A stretch of 64,000 nt of DNA from Corynebacterium sp. (GTDB lineage: Bacteria > Actinomycetota > Actinomycetes > Mycobacteriales > Mycobacteriaceae), in the NCBI RefSeq assembly GCF_030532195.1, contig NZ_JAUNLP010000004.1:62001-126000 (forward strand), in the 5' to 3' direction. A program made the translations under genes and the position numbers. Below, piece by piece: positions 61,078 through 64,000 of the stretch. Positions within the stretch are counted from its first letter, which is position 1; the number at the start of each line of letters is the position of its first letter. Below the pieces are notes generated by a model. It made no database searches, was not told the DNA's origin, and saw only the letters and a list, made by a program, of their open reading frames with translations.

Positions 61078-62717
61078 TGGCTGAAGTAGATCACAACCGT
61101 GTGGTGGCGCTGTGGCTGCCGGATTGGCCGGTGCAGGCAGCGCATTTGGCCTCTGCGACAGCGCAGGCGGATCCTCTCAGCCCGGTGGCGATTGTGGGCG
61201 ATAGCGGGGTGGCAGCGTGCTCACCCAGTGCGCGCCGCGCCGGGGTGCGGCGCGGGCAGAGTCGTCGTCATGCGGAAGCGCTGTGTCCGCAGCTAGACGT
61301 TGTGGAGGAAAGCGCGGTGCGTGATGCCGCGGAGTTTGAGCCGGTGATGCAACGGTTGGAGGCCGTGGCCGCCGGGGTTGAGGCGCTGCGACCAGGCCTT
61401 GCGGTTGTGGCAGCGCGCGGGGTGGTGCGCTATTACGGCGGGCAGGATACGGCTTTGGAAAAACTGCTCGACGCTGCAGCGGTGCCCGGTGTGGACTGCA
61501 GTTTGGGGCTCGCGGACGATATTGTGACGGCCATTTTGGCAGCTCGGCGGGGAATATTGGTGGCTCCGGGAGCCCAGCAGGGCAAGAGGTTTCGGCAGGG
61601 AATTTCCTTGGTGGAGCTTATGGCAGAAAGTGCCTTGGGGCTGCCCGCGGAGCTTGCGAAAACATGGCAGGAGCTGGGCTTGCGCACATTAGGAGATGTC
61701 GGTGCGCTGCCCAAACGGGACGTGGCAAACCGGTTTGGAGCTCAAGGTGCCAGGTGGCATGACTTGGCCTGTCATGGGGAAGTTCGGCTGGTGGCACCGC
61801 GGTCCCTGCCGCCGGGGTTAGAGGTGACCTATCAGTCCTGGGAGACACCTCTGCGCCGGGTGGATGAGGCCTCATTTGTGGCGCGCTCTTTGGCGGCGCA
61901 GCTTCATGAGCAGCTCTTTGAGCACGGGTATTCGTGTTATCGGCTCGCGGTGGTGGCGCAGTTTAGTGATGGCTCTGAGATACGCAGAGTGTGGCGCTGT
62001 GCTGAGCCGCTGGCGGAGCAGACTACGGCGGACAGGGTTCGCTGGCAGCTTGATGGGTGGCTGAATAACAGGAATCGGCAGCAGCCACAGATGGATGATA
62101 GCGGCGTGGAAATTGCTGATGATGACGGCCGTGGAATCGTCGAGTTGCGCCTAGAGCCCATGGATGTCGTTGCTGCCGGCACCGTGAAACAAGATCTGTG
62201 GCACGGCAGTGATGATGCGTTAGCCAAAGCTCGCCGAGCCGCCGAACGCGTACAGGGTCTGCTGGGGCCGGAGGCCGTACAGCAGCCGGTCATGCAAGGA
62301 GGACGTGGGCCAGCCGAGCGGGTGGGCTTTGTCGCTTTCGGGGAAAAGCCCAAAAACGCAAAAAGTGCCGGGGGAAATCAGCCGTGGCCAGGTGCAATTC
62401 TTAACCCCAATCCGGCGATAACTCCAGTGGCTGCAAACGCAGAGGTGGATGTACTGGATGCCAGCGGGCAGGCCGTGGGCGTCACCGGGCGGGCGACCAT
62501 GACAGCGGAGCCAGCGATGGTGCGCCGTGGGGCACAGACCTACCGCGTGTCATCGTGGGCGGGACCATGGCCCATCGATGAACGCTGGTGGGTGCCAGAT
62601 GAAGCTCGTCGGGCAGCGAGGATGCAGGTCCAGGTGACGGCGACTGATGGAAAGGTCGTTGCCTGGTTGCTCATAGGGCATGCCGGGGCATGGAAAATCG
62701 AGGGTGCCTATGAGTAG
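61077..62717 (+). CDS. imuB: Y-family polymerase-like mutasome protein ImuB
   Basis: A 546-residue Y-family DNA polymerase homologue that recruits DnaE2 to the beta clamp rather than polymerising itself. Residues about 8-20 (VVALWLPDWPVQAA) occupy the place of the first catalytic motif but lack its carboxylates, as in ImuB. A palm/finger region, a helix-hairpin-helix (TWQELGLRTLGDVGALPKRDVANRFG) and a little-finger domain follow, then the ImuB-specific C-terminal region (PWPIDERWWVPD). No dnaE2 lies within the window. ATG 61077 overlaps the previous stop. Confidence 0.9.
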   Translation: MAEVDHNRVVALWLPDWPVQAAHLASATAQADPLSPVAIVGDSGVAACSPSARRAGVRRGQSRRHAEALCPQLDVVEESAVRDAAEFEPVMQRLEAVAAGVEALRPGLAVVAARGVVRYYGGQDTALEKLLDAAAVPGVDCSLGLADDIVTAILAARRGILVAPGAQQGKRFRQGISLVELMAESALGLPAELAKTWQELGLRTLGDVGALPKRDVANRFGAQGARWHDLACHGEVRLVAPRSLPPGLEVTYQSWETPLRRVDEASFVARSLAAQLHEQLFEHGYSCYRLAVVAQFSDGSEIRRVWRCAEPLAEQTTADRVRWQLDGWLNNRNRQQPQMDDSGVEIADDDGRGIVELRLEPMDVVAAGTVKQDLWHGSDDALAKARRAAERVQGLLGPEAVQQPVMQGGRGPAERVGFVAFGEKPKNAKSAGGNQPWPGAILNPNPAITPVAANAEVDVLDASGQAVGVTGRATMTAEPAMVRRGAQTYRVSSWAGPWPIDERWWVPDEARRAARMQVQVTATDGKVVAWLLIGHAGAWKIEGAYE

Positions 62718-62751
62718 GCGATAGGTAGTTGGCAGGTAAGGCGTAGGTGAA

Positions 62752-63432
62752 TTACTTCGACTGGAAGTCAATAACCAGACGGTTCGGGTTGCTCAGTGGG
62801 AAGACCTTGAAAGGAGCCTTGTCGCCCTTGAGACCGACAATGTACTGAGACTGCCCCTCGAAGGTGCCCGCACCGACGACTTCCTGAATAACAGAAGTTG
62901 AGGTTGGCTTCACCGGACCGGCGGGGAAGTCCTCCATCTGGAAGTCAAAGGGGTAGCCCATGCCACGCAGGTTAATGACCAGCTTGGCAGCACCATCGAC
63001 GGAAACCGGTTTGCCAGATCCCTGCTGAGTTGGGACATCTTCATAGCGGACGAAGTATCCCGGCGTTCCCTCACCCTTGAGCTCAAACACAATGCGGTCG
63101 TAGCCATCGTGAGAACCAACGCGGACATCTTCGATGCCCAGGTATGCACCGTCAGACGGAGTGGCTTCCGCAGAGGAGATTGTGAAATCGCCGTCCGGTG
63201 CAGCGTCATCATCCATGGTGGTACTTGCTTCGGAAGACGAACTAGTGGAGCTGTCAGAGCTGCTCGACAAATCAGAAGTGCCAGCGGTCGAGTCAGTCTT
63301 CATTGACACCGCAGCAGCTGAATCTGAGGATGAGTCAGGCGAGCACGCGCCGATAGCCAGTCCCAGTGCCAGGCACAGGGATGCCACGACACCAGTGCGT
63401 ACGCGCGAGGCACCCAGTGAGTTCGTATTCAT
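62752..63432 (-). CDS. AMIN-like domain lipoprotein
   Basis: A 226-residue lipoprotein: signal peptide with lipobox AIGAC (lipidated Cys at about residue 30), a Ser/Asp/Thr-rich linker of about 65 residues, and a C-terminal domain (GIEDVRVGSHDGYDRIVFELKGEGTPGYFVRY, KLVINLRGMGYPFDF, NPNRLVIDFQSK) of the AMIN-like type found in actinobacterial surface lipoproteins. A cell-wall-binding role is inferred. ATG 63432 gives a normal signal peptide. It converges on imuB with a 34-base gap that shows no terminator. Confidence 0.82.
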   Translation of the reverse strand: MNTNSLGASRVRTGVVASLCLALGLAIGACSPDSSSDSAAAVSMKTDSTAGTSDLSSSSDSSTSSSSEASTTMDDDAAPDGDFTISSAEATPSDGAYLGIEDVRVGSHDGYDRIVFELKGEGTPGYFVRYEDVPTQQGSGKPVSVDGAAKLVINLRGMGYPFDFQMEDFPAGPVKPTSTSVIQEVVGAGTFEGQSQYIVGLKGDKAPFKVFPLSNPNRLVIDFQSK

Positions 63433-63596
63433 ATGCCTGACGGTAGGTGCGCATTTACGGAATTTCAACAAGCTGAAGTGTAAAAGTGCAGGTTAAAAAT
63501 ATTCGTTGTAAAAGTGTTGCAGAATAGTAATAAAACAGGGGGTGAATACTGCGACCTACGACACAGTATTTGGTGTCCTCTATTACGCTTAGCCTT

Positions 63597-64000
63597 ATGA
63601 GCCAGGCCAAATTTGATACCACCTGTTCCGCTCAGGCTGCTGAGCCGCTTCCGGGCACTGCCAAGCCCGCCAAGCTCTTCATTGCCTTGGAGCACCAACT
63701 TGGTTGGTCACACGACATCCTCGATGGTGGCGTGTGGGGAGACGAAATCACTGGTCGAGTCGAGGCCTGGTTGGAAGAGCGCGGCGGCGTGATGCAGCTA
63801 ATCCGCAAACCCGGCCGCATTGGGCAGCAACCGTGTGATGGCGTCAATGTCTATATCGCACACTGCACCGAAACCGACGACTCAGAGATCTTCCTCGAGC
63901 ACCGCATGGTCGCAGATGTCGAAGACCTGATGACGCTGGATATTCGTCTCGGCCAGTCCACGGAAGGGGCTACTCGCCTGGATCATCCGCTGTATCTGAT
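63597..64000 (+). CDS. Sucrase/ferredoxin-like family protein (3' truncated by window edge)
   Basis: 134 codons are visible before the right edge. The start MSQAKFDTTCSAQAAEPLPGTAKPAKLFIALEHQLGW and GGVWGDEITG match the Suc_Fer-like family, small proteins with a thioredoxin-like ferredoxin C-terminal domain not yet reached here. TACGCT lies exactly 7 bases before the ATG, with no SD, so it is probably leaderless. The gap 63433-63596, between it and the divergent lipoprotein, is AT-rich and should hold both promoters. Confidence 0.75.
   Translation, partial: MSQAKFDTTCSAQAAEPLPGTAKPAKLFIALEHQLGWSHDILDGGVWGDEITGRVEAWLEERGGVMQLIRKPGRIGQQPCDGVNVYIAHCTETDDSEIFLEHRMVADVEDLMTLDIRLGQSTEGATRLDHPLYL

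Overview
The window looks like a chromosomal segment of a Corynebacterium (order Mycobacteriales). It is moderately GC-rich and uses many GTG starts. Its gene order follows, with insertions and losses, the Mycobacterium tuberculosis segment running roughly from rpoA/rplQ (Rv3457c/Rv3456c) to imuB (Rv3394c); that comparison is from memory and was not computed. The species cannot be fixed from this sequence. I saw no rRNA, tRNA, CRISPR array, insertion sequence, prophage or replication origin.

Layout. 1-1403: 3' truncated, secreted purple acid phosphatase on the minus strand. 1714-6395: infA, rpsM-rpsK-rpsD-rpoA-rplQ and truA. 6395-9286: a large membrane protein and a lipoprotein. 9102-20625: a compact ESX-4-like type VII secretion locus (eccE-like, eccB, mycP, eccD, eccC, an Rv3446c-like gene, esxB, esxA). 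20914-21917: rplM-rpsI. 22163-25828: an acyltransferase with a C-terminal SGNH-like domain and a VanW protein. 25905-33517: glmM followed by a complete mevalonate pathway (idi, mvk, mvaD, pmk, mvaA, mvaS). 33635-36322: a three-gene module of ESX-partner character and a divergent alpha/beta hydrolase-fold protein that lacks its serine nucleophile. 36424-40815: glmS, a DUF222/HNH gene broken by an in-frame TAG, and a lipase. 40840-48674: nnr, an alr-tsaE fusion, tsaB, rimI, a pyruvate:quinone oxidoreductase, a small hypothetical and tsaD. 48782-52662: a membrane protein with a duplicated Cys domain, groES-groEL under tandem CIRCE sites, a WhiB regulator and a DUF5319 gene. 52813-59000: guaB, guaB3, a ChoD-like oxidase and guaA. 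59005-64000: a membrane protein, a monooxygenase-fold protein, the SOS pair imuA'-imuB, an AMIN-like lipoprotein and the start of a sucrase/ferredoxin-like gene.

How it works together. Most genes are housekeeping: translation, transcription, tRNA t6A synthesis (tsaB, tsaD, tsaE), cell-wall precursors (glmM, glmS, alr), GMP synthesis and chaperonins. Three things stand out. First, a full mevalonate operon sits directly behind glmM, in a genus whose studied members use the MEP route. Second, the leaders of the ESX operons, and of a gene pair 13 kb away, carry repeated GGGGA motifs, in the esxBA leader displayed in hairpin loops. Third, many genes have a TAnnnT element 6-8 bases before the start codon, which suggests widespread leaderless transcription.
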